This document shows, piece after piece, positions 1 through 9,277 of a DNA stretch of 20,941 nucleotides (its first letter is position 1; every line of letters begins with the position of its first letter). The position numbers and the translations under genes were made by a program. The notes beneath the pieces were generated by a model. It did no database searches and was not told where the DNA came from. It worked only from the letters and a program-made list of their open reading frames with translations. The DNA lies in the NCBI GenBank assembly GCA_036939755.1, contig JALLAZ010000383.1:1-20941 (forward strand), read 5' to 3'. This DNA comes from Stephanodiscus triporus. Lineage: Eukaryota > Bacillariophyta > Thalassiosirophyceae > Thalassiosirales > Thalassiosiraceae.

Positions 1-54
1 TCAGAGTGTAGCATAAACTAGGACCATAATTCTTCCCGACGCTACACTCTTAAG
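1..54 (+). repeat. 3' end of the 5' LTR
   Basis: Bases 1-54 are identical to 9059-9112. The segment carries a 10-bp perfect inverted repeat, AGAGTGTAGC (3-12) and GCTACACTCT (41-50), and ends in CTCTTAAG directly before a TGG. The rest of the LTR is upstream of the window. Confidence 0.85.
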
Positions 55-67
55 TGGTGCTCCATGA
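55..67 (+). other. Candidate primer-binding site
   Basis: TGGTGCTCC starts exactly where the similarity to the 3' LTR stops, as expected for a site complementary to the CCA end of a tRNA. It implies a primer tRNA ending in GGAGCACCA. I cannot name that tRNA from sequence alone. The exact LTR/PBS junction is uncertain by one base, because the T at 55 also matches the 3' flank. Confidence 0.5.
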
Positions 68-429
68 AAAATTTCGAAATTCCGCCTAATTATCGCAGGC
101 TCTACCCCCATTACTTCCCCAACAAGCGTCTCACCAACACTGCCACGATTGCAGCTAGGAATATTTTTCGCGAACAGCCGCGCCGCAGCCCCCGGAAGCA
201 TCCATCGTCTAAAAAATACGACAAGGCAAGAGGGCTTCGCGTTCAGTCGAAGCTGGTCTGGTACCACCGTCACCGCAAATTCTTTTTCCGTCTCTCTAAG
301 AGCGGATACCCTGTGATTGACCCCCAGGCGCATATAGCGGACCAACTCTTCCCGGATTTTTTCACCGGTTGTACGACCCCTCCTGAAATCATCGATCGTT
401 GATTCCCTTGGGTCCGTTCCGGCTGCACC
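68..429 (+). other. Retrotransposon 5' leader with a 112-codon upstream ORF
   Basis: This 360-base stretch separates the primer-binding site from the Gag start. An ATG-initiated frame (64-402, 112 codons, rich in Arg, Lys, Pro and Tyr) fills most of it and overlaps the primer-binding site. I recognise no domain in it; it may be a chance reading frame or a regulatory upstream ORF. A 153-codon antisense frame (462-1) over the same DNA shows no recognisable domain either and is treated as a shadow. Confidence 0.4.
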
Positions 430-2907
430 ATGGCTTCCCCCCAAGATTCGCGCACCGTTCATGAGATGGGCTTCGCCCCACTCGATCCTGTCGACGTCCC
501 CATCGGACGCATGACTGTAAAATTATACCCCAAAATTACGGCGGCGATGCCAGTGCATGAGCGCGCCCATGCCTTTCAAGTCAACAAGGCCGCGCTAAAG
601 GACCTCCCCACCGATTTTCGTCTAGTGATCGACGCATTCGGCGCGCAATTGAACGCGAGCTCGACCGTCGAGGGGATCCTCAGCGACTGGCGCCGGTTCT
701 TTCAGGAACGTTGGATGGATTTTTCCTTCCTGAAAATTTTGTCCTTCCACAACTCAAGTGGTGATCGCATGGACGACACAACGACTGCTGACGACGCGGC
801 CATTTTGCTGCCCGTGGTCGACGGTGCCTACGCCAATTGTCGCAAGCAGGATGTTCGTTTTGTGCGCGTCCAATGCACCCTGGACTTCGCCGAATTGATC
901 ACAATGGACGCCTACCCCGTCGGCTCGGTCCTCCGCGTCTCGTACTATATCGAGCTCCCCCAGGATACACGACCGATGACAAACGGGGCCGGCAACGCGT
1001 ACACACTCGTGACCTTCCTCGGAGCGGACGATCTTCGTACGCTTACTTCCGAAAATGTTAAGGCTCAAATTTTGTCCGCGGTACACCAAGATGGACCTGT
1101 TATGCTGGCGGCATCCGATTTCAATTTGCAATCAGCCAACACGGACTCCACCGCTATTGCCGCTGAGATCGACAGCAAGATCCTCAAGATGGCGTGGCAC
1201 CAGTTATGTGCTAGCATATTCACCGAGCTCTGCCCAGGATACTCCAACCAGCCTCAGGCCGCACTGGAGCATATCAAGCAGTCTTATATCGACTCAGAGG
1301 GCAATCTCGTTTGTACCCCCGTGTTCGCTTATTATCAACGCATGATGAACGCAATGCGCCCGTTCGCGGGGGAAGCCACATTTCCTAAAAGCGTTTGTAA
1401 CGCGCTTATTGACGGAATGGATAAGCGCCTATTGGCAATATTCCGCCGCAATTACGCCGACCACGCAACCCTTCACCCTTTAACTGCCTCCCATCAGCGC
1501 AGTTGTTTCCCACTTATTCTTCAGGCCATGCAATCGGCTGAGGACGAGGTTCAGTCCATCAGTGCCATTGCTCGCAGCTCGGTTGCTGGGCAGGCCTTTA
1601 AGACCGATGTTCTCTCATTCCCAAGCCAAGCCGAGCGTACACTGGACCGCTATGCCTCCGGATATCAGTCTGAAGGCGGCACCTCCGGCGGTTACCAATC
1701 AGAAGGTGGATATCACTCCGAGGGCGATCGCCGTCACAAGAGAGGCAAAGAAAAAGGCCTCGGAGCTCGCGATAGCTGCTTCGGCTGCGGCGATAGGGTG
1801 CACCCATGGATGCGGGATGGCAAAGTTGTGTGCCCCAATGCAGACAAACCAGGAGTACGCGCCACCGCCAAAGCCAATTACGACAAGTGGCTCAAAAACA
1901 AGACTGAGCGTCGCGCCAGAGACAAGAAGCGCAAAGAGGCCGATTCTGTGATCGACTTCGACAAGCTCAGCGCTGCAAACAAGGACAAGATGAAGGAGGC
2001 AGTCCTTGCATACATGAAGAAGGACAGTGGAGGCGGCAATGAGGGAGGACCTCGAAAAAAGCCCATGATCTTTGTTGCTGATGTGATTGTCCTTTCCTCC
2101 GCTACTAATTCGCGTGATATTCTCCCCGCCCCAATTGTCTCCAACTTCCCCCATATCCACTTGCAGCTTGGCACTGATCTAGGGTGCGCCAACTGCCCCA
2201 TCGTGCGATGCGTCCTTGACACAGCTGCTGCCCTCTCAACTGGGAATTTTCACTTCGTCGCTGCTATCGCCAAGCAATATCCTCATTGCGTTGCGAAGAT
2301 CTACGTCCCACAAGATTACAACCCCATTGTGCTCTCCGGTATAGTCCAGCGCGGGGGAGAATCGGTTACCACCGAACTTACGGTTGGATTCCAATTCCAC
2401 TTGCCCTACCTCACACGCGAGGGTGATACCACAAGCATTCTCATTGCCACTGGACCCCACGTCACGGTGAATACAATAGTTGGCCTTCCTTTCATTCAGG
2501 CGACACGCGCAGTCATCGATCTTGCCGACAATGTTGTCGAATTGCGTGCTTTCGATGCCCCTCCCTTTCCCCTTGAGTACCGCCGCGCAACGGTACATGT
2601 CCCTGTTGTGGATGAGGGCGGAGAGCACCCAGTACATGTGGCTGGCGCATTTGCCGACCTGATTAACGAAATCGATGCACTCGAGAAACATTTCGCGAGC
2701 GCAAAACTGAATTCAGCCCCCGATGTTGAGAATAACCGCCAGCGTCAGGTTACATTTGGTGCGAGCCCGGCGAAGCCCACCACTGTCGCCGCGACCACTC
2801 TTCAATCGGCGTTGGCTCACGCTACCAATGTTGGTAAGCGCGGGTATGTTAGTGATCCAATGGAGACATACAGCGAACTCGAAGTTGGGGTATGTGACAA
2901 TGAGTGA
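430..2907 (+). CDS. gag: Gag-protease polyprotein of a Ty3/gypsy retrotransposon (825 aa)
   Basis: The ATG sits in ACCATGG, a strong Kozak context. The N-terminal ~400 residues are an unrecognised capsid-like region. Residues 411-432 carry three GYQSEGG/GYHSEG repeats, then a basic stretch and a zinc-knuckle-like C450-x2-C453-x4-H458-x9-C468. After a charged Lys/Arg/Glu region (485-530) comes a retropepsin-like domain: active-site loop LDTAA at 596-600 and a second hydrophobic half ending IVGLPF (683-688) followed by a VIDLADNVVEL strand. The expected role is particle assembly, RNA packaging and polyprotein cleavage. The active-site triplet is DTA where most retropepsins have DTG or DSG; the catalytic Asp is kept. 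The stop at 2905 lies inside a GTGAGT that may be a splice donor. The family assignment rests on context with Pol as much as on Gag itself. Confidence 0.88.
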   Translation: MASPQDSRTVHEMGFAPLDPVDVPIGRMTVKLYPKITAAMPVHERAHAFQVNKAALKDLPTDFRLVIDAFGAQLNASSTVEGILSDWRRFFQERWMDFSFLKILSFHNSSGDRMDDTTTADDAAILLPVVDGAYANCRKQDVRFVRVQCTLDFAELITMDAYPVGSVLRVSYYIELPQDTRPMTNGAGNAYTLVTFLGADDLRTLTSENVKAQILSAVHQDGPVMLAASDFNLQSANTDSTAIAAEIDSKILKMAWHQLCASIFTELCPGYSNQPQAALEHIKQSYIDSEGNLVCTPVFAYYQRMMNAMRPFAGEATFPKSVCNALIDGMDKRLLAIFRRNYADHATLHPLTASHQRSCFPLILQAMQSAEDEVQSISAIARSSVAGQAFKTDVLSFPSQAERTLDRYASGYQSEGGTSGGYQSEGGYHSEGDRRHKRGKEKGLGARDSCFGCGDRVHPWMRDGKVVCPNADKPGVRATAKANYDKWLKNKTERRARDKKRKEADSVIDFDKLSAANKDKMKEAVLAYMKKDSGGGNEGGPRKKPMIFVADVIVLSSATNSRDILPAPIVSNFPHIHLQLGTDLGCANCPIVRCVLDTAAALSTGNFHFVAAIAKQYPHCVAKIYVPQDYNPIVLSGIVQRGGESVTTELTVGFQFHLPYLTREGDTTSILIATGPHVTVNTIVGLPFIQATRAVIDLADNVVELRAFDAPPFPLEYRRATVHVPVVDEGGEHPVHVAGAFADLINEIDALEKHFASAKLNSAPDVENNRQRQVTFGASPAKPTTVAATTLQSALAHATNVGKRGYVSDPMETYSELEVGVCDNE

Positions 2908-3136
2908 GTTGACACCGACACATGTCGTATGTCCTATAGATAACTCCCGTTTTCCGCGGCGCACGGATTGGTCCCATATGCGCGCGGCCTGTCAATTGTT
3001 CCTGTCCTTCACTCTCCGTTGGCTTGAGGAATTGTGCGCTTACTATGTAATCAGTATTAGCAAACAGCCTCTCGCAACCCATGTCATCGGACCACACTTC
3101 TCAAATTCCTTCTTAATCCGACGTTAACTTTACTAG
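2904..3136 (+). other. Candidate spliceosomal intron joining Gag to Pol
   Basis: GTGAGT at 2904-2909 is a good donor and overlaps the Gag stop codon. TTTACTAG ending at 3136 is an acceptor, with a branch-like GTTAAC just upstream. Removing 233 bases leaves two bases of a Gag codon plus G3137, then the Pol frame, so Gag and Pol become one frame with no stop. A second acceptor at 3154 (TGCCAG) would also keep the frame. The alternative donor GTATGT at 2890 does not restore the frame with either acceptor. Splicing is inferred, not shown. Confidence 0.55.
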
Positions 3137-6100
3137 GGCTACATGCTGTGCCAGCGATCAACCTGCCAACGACTCCAAAGGAGCCCCCATACGTGTTGCT
3201 CCCAAACCAAAAAGCAGGTCCACCAAAAAAGCCCGCAATGTGTTTTACGACGATCGCGGATACCCAGACGAGTCTGACGACTACGATAATCTCCTGCATA
3301 ATATCGACGGTGGCGCCATCCTCCGTAAGAAGAAGCATCCCACGCCTCCAATTGACGTGGACGACCCAGCATTCAACTTTGCATACTCTGAGGAGCTCCA
3401 TGGCGAGTTACTGCGATCGCAGGTTGATGTCTCCCACTTACTGCCAGAGGATGCCGAGGCACTGCTTGCTGTCATTAAAGAGTATTGGTGCGTTTTTGAT
3501 GAACGAGGGACGTTCGTACCCGTTCGCGATTACCAATGTGTCATCGACACTGGAACAGCCACGCCGATTGCCATCAAGAAAATCCTTTACGGGCCACGTG
3601 AAATACCCATTATGCGGAAGAGTATTGCCGCTCTGGAAAAGGTTGGCCACATCCGGCAAATCCACGAAGGCGCATGGCTGTTTAAGGCACTTTTGGCACC
3701 GAAGCCCCATCAAGAACACGTATGTAACATCGACGACTTCGTCTGGCGCTTTTGCGTCAACTACATACCCTTAAATCAGGTCACCCGCTTGATTGCATAC
3801 CCCATCCCTCGTTGTGATATGGCGGTTGAGGAAGCATTTGGCGGCCGTTGGATTTGGCTATATGACGCGCCAATGGGCTATCATCAGATCTCTGTGTCAC
3901 CAGAAACACAAGAGAAGCTCGCCTTCCAAGGCCCAGACGCGATCAAGTGGACATACACCGTCATGCCATTTGGCCCAACAAACGGACCGGCCACCTTCAT
4001 CACCATGATTCACGACATCGATAGCGTTTGGAAAACACGTGCATCCAGCGAAGGACTCATAATCGGTCGTTGCGTTGACACAAAGATCATCGTCGATGAT
4101 ATCCTTAACTGGTCGAAAACTTTTCAAACCGCATTGAAGTACATTGTATGCCAGTTGCGGACTTGCAAGGCCTATCGCCTCACTTTGAGCCTCAAGAAGA
4201 GTCATTTCTTCCCCCGACGATTGGAGTTCGTTGGAATCGACGTTTCACCGGATGGTAACCGCCCGGCAATGTCAAAACATGAGCTATTAAAGCATTGGCC
4301 CACACCGATTTTGGTCCGCGATGTTGCCAGCTTCGTAGGATTTCTCCAGTTTTATTCCAAATTTATTCCACATTTTGAAATTCGTGTCGAGCCTCTTCGC
4401 CGTATTATGGAGCGCGATTACACGGCCGAAGTCGGCGACTTATGGACACCAGCAGCTCGCGAGGTATTCGACGACCTGCGCAATTCGATCCTTTGTGACC
4501 CATGTTTGCGCCGCTTCGACCCTAGCAAATTGACCGTGCTTCGAACGGACTTCTCCGCCAAAGGCTTTGGATACGTCGTCTGCCAGGCAGACGACGATGA
4601 TACGTCCCTCGCCCTCGCGTCACAATTCATGTCGGGTAATGGCTTTCATTTTCTCACCAAAACAAACGGTGGCGCCCTATATCCTGTCGCATTTGGTTCT
4701 CGCAGGACTCGTGGTAACGAGCAATACCTCCACTCGTATCTTGGAGAAGGCTTCTGCGGGGATTGGGCAATGAACAAAGTCCGGCACATGTGCTATGGAC
4801 GCCGATTCGTATGGGTTACTGACTGCTACGCGGTCAAATTCATCTTATCTTACGACGGCGCAAACCAAGCCATACTACGTTTGCAGATGCGATTGATGGG
4901 TTGGGACGTTGATATCGTTCATAGAACAAACGACTACTTGGTCGACGCCGACTACTGGTCGCGCCTCGACGCCGATCTGTGCTACGACCCATCCTTTCGT
5001 CAATACTTGCACATCGTTTCGGACTTACGTCGTGCACACCCACCCCCAACCGAACTCCCGATGAAACCAGAACATATGCCATATTATCGCGGGCCGCGCA
5101 TTCCGGTGGAGCATTGCCCATCCGGCACCTCCACCGACGAAAACACGGTGGATGTCAATGCGATGACTTTAATGACAACCATCGTCACCCAAGGAGATCA
5201 AGGCCATACCAGCCTTACCATTCATCCATTCCGTGTTGGTATGTTCGACAACAACCACCCTGTGCGAGCTCGTCAGAATTATAATTCCGAATTCCCAGCA
5301 CTCGCATATCGAACGACCACATTTTCTTGGGCTGTTTACGGTTTCAACTCTGGCCATTTCATCTCGACCATTGAAAAGCGAAACTTACCCTTCCGTATAG
5401 TTCTGGCATGCGACCCCTTCGATTACGGCCGTGCACTCTTTACGGAATTTGCACCTGGTGCAAAGATCTTGCCAAGCGCACCCTCTCTCCTTGACCACAT
5501 TCGTGGGTCCGGCGAACAGGGAGACATTGATGGATATGTTATCCACTCGCATCGCTACCAATCTAGTGAACCGACATCGGCGTTTTGGACACTTCAAGCC
5601 TCCATCGTCCGCCAACTTCAACTGATTCGACACTTGAGTCTTTTTGTGGCCTTCGTTCATCCAGATCATGACGGACGCAGTGTCTCCAAATTTGTCTCTG
5701 GGTTGACGTCTAGCGGATGGGTCATGTCCACGACGCCATGCTCGTTCCCAGCGTTGGGTGACTCCGTTGTCGGTTCCGTCTCAATAATCGTTGGGATTCA
5801 TGATAGTACACAACCTCGCGTGGATCGTCTTTCGTTTCGTTTTCCACCGCAATCTAAACCACTTCCCTTGGCCGCCTTCATTTGGCAGCCATTTAACACA
5901 CGTGAATACGCGGTGTCATTATCAATGCATGACAACTCCTTCGCGGCGGATGTTGACAATGGTGTCGTGGCCACAACCCCTTCGGAATCGGTGTTGGCGT
6001 CCCTCCCGGATACCTTGAAACCGATGTATTATTTGCACGCGCGGGGCGCTGACGCATCCGTGCTTGCTGGCGCGGGTGTATTTTCGCTCGACAGTTTATG

Positions 6101-8690
6101 CCCACCATTTGATGGCTCGCCAAACAACAACATGTTCCGCGATAGGTTTGGTGTCGAATTTAACGCAGACGATCACACACATGTTCGTCCCATCTCACCA
6201 TTCGAGTTTACATCCTGCTTCGGCCTCATCGATCGCCTTCGTTATCGGCTATCCCACCCTGCCAACAAATTCGCACTCGATGCTGGCATTCCTGCATTAA
6301 CTTCTGCTTGGGTTATGGATCATATTTACGACCGATTAACAACAATTCGCGATTCGAACACAGAGGTCTTCTCACCAAACCAGTATGCTGCTCCTGCGGC
6401 GCATATTCAGTCATTTGTCAGTGGTGTTATTGCCACACGCCTCCCGGATCGAGCCCGATGGGTGCAAGCCATATCGGCTGACCCCGAACTCTCCAAAATC
6501 CGAGATATTGTGTGCAACCCCTCCACACTTACTACCAAATCTTTGGCAGGGATCAATTACAATTATCATGCCGCATTGCGGAACTCCCTAATCATCCTGG
6601 AAGACGACCTTTTGATTTATCGTGAACCTTTGGCAGGCAGTGGATCGTACACTCGACTCCAACTTGTCCCCGCGGAGTTCAGAAACATTCTCTTCGTCGC
6701 CTTCCATGCAAATCCAGTTGGCGGTCACCTTAATGCATATCGCACTTTGCACCGCCTTCGGCTGCGCTACTACTGGCCCGGTATGTATTCGTACGTGAAG
6801 AAGATGTGCGCTGCATGCCCAGGCTGCGCTCTGTCCAACCCTACCAAAGCCAAATCGAGCGAGCTCGTATACAATTTCCCCATTGAAGCCCCTTTCTTAG
6901 TGCTGCATGTTGACGCATACATGGCAGGCGCTCACTCTGGGTTCGAAGGGTCTGAGCTTTACTTGGTTGCATGCTGCGGGATGTGTACTTTTGGTGCTTT
7001 GGAGCCGGTCACCGGTGCCAGTGCCACCACCTTTGCCTCAGCTATCATGAAGATACAACTGCGTTATGGCTTTTGCCACACCATTGTCCTTGATAAGGAC
7101 TCGAAATTTTGTGGTGTTTGCCGGGAGGCGCTCGATCTCCTCAAGATCAACTGCCACGTTTTATCAGGCGACAACCACAACCCCATGCTAGTGGAAAGAT
7201 TATGCCGCTACTTTAACAAGGGCTTGACAATAATGTGCAACGAGCGGGATACCGTCCGCGTCGCGTTGGAGTCTCTTCTCCTGCTGCTGTACGCATGGAA
7301 CTCATGCCCTGTTCCAGGCACCGATATCTCTCGGAGCCTTGTCGCGGTTGGCCGCGAATTCGCATTTCCCATCGACTATTCCAGTGGCAAACATTGGCAA
7401 CTCACATCATCGCCTGCCACCGTTGACACATACTCGAAACAACTTGCAACGAGGCTTGGCGCTTGTCGTGAAATTGCGGAGCTACTCGTTCGTGAGCACC
7501 GCGAATGGCATAGGGCACTCATTAACTCCCGTCGCCGAGACCCACGGATATATTCGCCCGGCGATATCGTCTTCGCACGACGTGCCACGCGTTCCGATGC
7601 GGCTCGTGAACGTGTCGGGAAACTGGAATACAAATTTACAGGGCCTTGGCGCATCACCGCCGCTCTCAATGGCGGATCATATTCTCTGACACATTGTCTC
7701 CACCCTAAACGTACCGAAAAGAAACACGCGTCTGACCTCACCCCTTATCCTCCCGAACTGATTCCCTTTGAACCAGTGGATGGTGCCGACACGCGTTACG
7801 GACAATTATATCGCCCAATTGGCGCGAATCCCTTCAAGGAGGCCGGATTGAAAGGTTTCCAACCACCCACCCCATTTCAAGTTCCACAGCACTTCTTGGA
7901 CGTCGGCGACTTCAAAGATTTTCGTTGGCCGACACTCTCGGAACTCAATGACGACATCGACCCGTATCCATGGCGGAATGATGACGAACGACGCCAGGTT
8001 CTCTCTGACGACCCTCCTGTCACAACCCCGATCATGTACACCGGTCCGCCACCGTCTCCACCGGTTCTGCCAAATAATGCAATTGGACCACCCACAATCG
8101 TCGAACTAGCCCCTAAAATCATCGCCAGCGGTGATAAATTGTTCTTCATTGCTTACAATATTGCCGGCCCATCAGTATGCCGAGAATGGCGCCTAGTCCG
8201 CGTTGCCTTCACGGACTCCATTGCGCTATATCCGTCCGCCTTGCAGGATGGACGCTTCCTTGTGGAGTTCTATGTCCTGCACCCCAACGATGTGCGGTAC
8301 AATGCCACAAACCAACGTTATTGGCTTCAATATCACGCGCAAGATGGCTTTTCACATGGCCTTCTCGATGCTCATCTCATCACCCCGTCCGATACTTCCG
8401 AGGACCGGGCTTTACGCCATAAATTACGTCCAGTCCGTTGTTGGGTTAATCTCACACACGGCGACACATACATCCATGGACCCTTTGAGTTTGCTTCAAT
8501 TCGTGGGCGCAAAACTCGTGATCGCATTGATCAGTCTGCATGGGATGTTTTGGCCACGAAATCCTCAATGTTTTCAAACCCGGTTCCCCGATGCGATCTA
8601 CCGACATATTCCATCCATGTCGACCGTGGTATTCATACGGTATTCCCTCGGATGATTGCCGCTGCTGATGTGCACCATCCCAATCCATAA
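3137..8690 (+). CDS. pol: Pol polyprotein: RT, RNase H, C5-methyltransferase-like insert, integrase
   Basis: The frame is open from 3117 to TAA at 8688-8690 but has no ATG before about codon 125, within the RT; the start given is the predicted second exon. Residues below count V at 3240 as 1. RT: FCVNYIPLNQ (171-180), D209 in YDAPMGYHQI, FGPTNGPATF (244-253), catalytic IVDD with D286 and D287. Connection: VGIDVSPDG and FVGFLQFYSKFIP. RNase H: D437, E503, D528, D569/D571. Residues ~690-1040 are an insert described separately. Integrase: zinc-binding H1156, H1163, C1190, C1193; catalytic triad D1225, D1285, E1319; GPY/F module at 1461-1483. A Pro-rich linker (1540-1620) leads to an unrecognised C-terminal domain (1620-1805). 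No chromodomain is seen. All catalytic residues of RT, RNase H and integrase are present. Confidence 0.94.
5307..6359 (+). other. Degenerate C5-cytosine methyltransferase-like domain inside Pol
   Basis: Pol residues ~690-1040 sit between RNase H and the integrase zinc finger, where typical Ty3/gypsy elements have only a short linker. The order of blocks matches C5-methyltransferases: a motif-I-like YGFNSGHF (700-707), an acidic second strand IVLACDPFDYGRALF ending in FAPGAKIL (720-744), a strand IDGYVIHSH in the PCQ position, LFVAFVH in the ENV position, then SGWVMSTTPCSF and VSIIVGIHDS like the strand after motif VIII, and RPISPFEF...DAGIPALTSAWVMDHI like motifs IX and X. The PC dipeptide, ENV and QxRxR residues are all missing, so it is unlikely to methylate DNA. 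This is alignment by eye. Confidence 0.55.
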
Positions 8691-8983
8691 GCTTTAATTA
8701 GCCCCGGCTTGTCTATCCGAACAAAAGGTTCCGATTAGTCAATCTTTTTTCCCCCCCCCAAAATTTTTTTTTTTTTTTTGCTACACGTTAGCAACACCAC
8801 CCCACGGTTTCACACCTATAACTTTTCGTCCATGTGGATCGCCGCGACATTGTATACGGCGAGGAAGTGATGCATGTCTGGTTTGGCTCATAGATTCACT
8901 CTGTTTGCGTTTCATTACGTTTGTCCCTCATCTCGTCCCTCATGCTGATTGACTCGGGATGCTCGTCTTCTAATTTTGGGTGG
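8691..8983 (+). other. Retrotransposon region between Pol stop and 3' LTR
   Basis: No coding frame is seen here. It contains a homopolymer block (T6, then C10, A4, T17 around 8744-8780) and a purine run GGCGAGGAAG at 8858-8867. The last bases before the proposed LTR, GGGTGG (8978-8983), would be the polypurine tract if the LTR begins at 8984. If the LTR instead begins at the TG at 8868, the earlier purine run would be the tract. Confidence 0.5.
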
Positions 8984-9112
8984 CTTAAGAGGGCATCTGC
9001 CCTCTAACAGCTATTCGGGACTCCCAATTAGTGACTGTCAACGTCACTCAAAGATCCATCAGAGTGTAGCATAAACTAGGACCATAATTCTTCCCGACGC
9101 TACACTCTTAAG
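8984..9112 (+). repeat. 3' LTR, proposed 129 bp with CTTAAGAG/CTCTTAAG ends
   Basis: The right end is fixed within a base or two by the match to 1-54 and the adjoining TGG. The left end is inferred: CTTAAGAG at 8984-8991 is the perfect inverted copy of CTCTTAAG at 9105-9112, and a G-rich GGGTGG precedes it. Two hairpin-forming inverted repeats lie just inside the ends: AGAGGGCA/TGCCCTCT (8988-9005) and AGAGTGTAGC/GCTACACTCT (9061-9108). An ACGTCA motif is at 9041-9046. The usual TG...CA ends are absent. The left boundary needs the complete 5' LTR to confirm. Confidence 0.55.
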
Positions 9113-9277
9113 TACTACCTATCTCATGGAGCCGTGAGGAACACCCACACAACCCACAACACATCTACGGACGGCGACCCCATCCACCGCAGAGAGATCG
9201 CCACAAGGAAGGCGATCTGTATTGCCATTAGATTGAGTAGTACTCCAAATTTCTCAGCGTTTCTGTGTGGAATCGGA

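Larger units (their letters stand above)
1..9112 (+). mobile_element. Ty3/gypsy-type LTR retrotransposon, 5' LTR truncated by the window edge
   Basis: The element runs from the tail of a 5' LTR (1-54) through a Gag-protease ORF and a Pol ORF to a 3' LTR ending at 9112. The domain order RT, RNase H, integrase with a GPY/F module is that of Ty3/gypsy (Metaviridae), not Ty1/copia, where integrase comes first. Both ORFs are open for their full length, and the 54 visible bases of the 5' LTR equal 9059-9112 without a mismatch, so the copy looks recent and possibly competent. Immediate 3' flank is TACTA (9113-9117); a matching target-site duplication would lie before the window and cannot be checked here. 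Confidence 0.93.

Noticed and set aside
1..462. 153-codon - strand frame across the LTR end and leader
   Set aside because: It runs through the LTR, primer site and leader of an element transcribed on the + strand and has no recognised domain.
2890..3136. Alternative Gag/Pol intron with donor GTATGT at 2890
   Set aside because: Good donor consensus, but joining to 3137 or 3155 leads into a frame that hits a stop and not into Pol.
8868..9112. Longer 3' LTR starting TG at 8868 after the GGCGAGGAAG run
   Set aside because: Possible, but the end would not mirror the right end; the CTTAAGAG start at 8984 gives a perfect inverted terminus. Kept as an alternative only.
9134..9277. N-terminal extension of paralogue A from GTG at 9134
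   Set aside because: Non-ATG start, and it would place a hydrophilic 48-residue stretch before a clear signal peptide beginning at ATG 9278.
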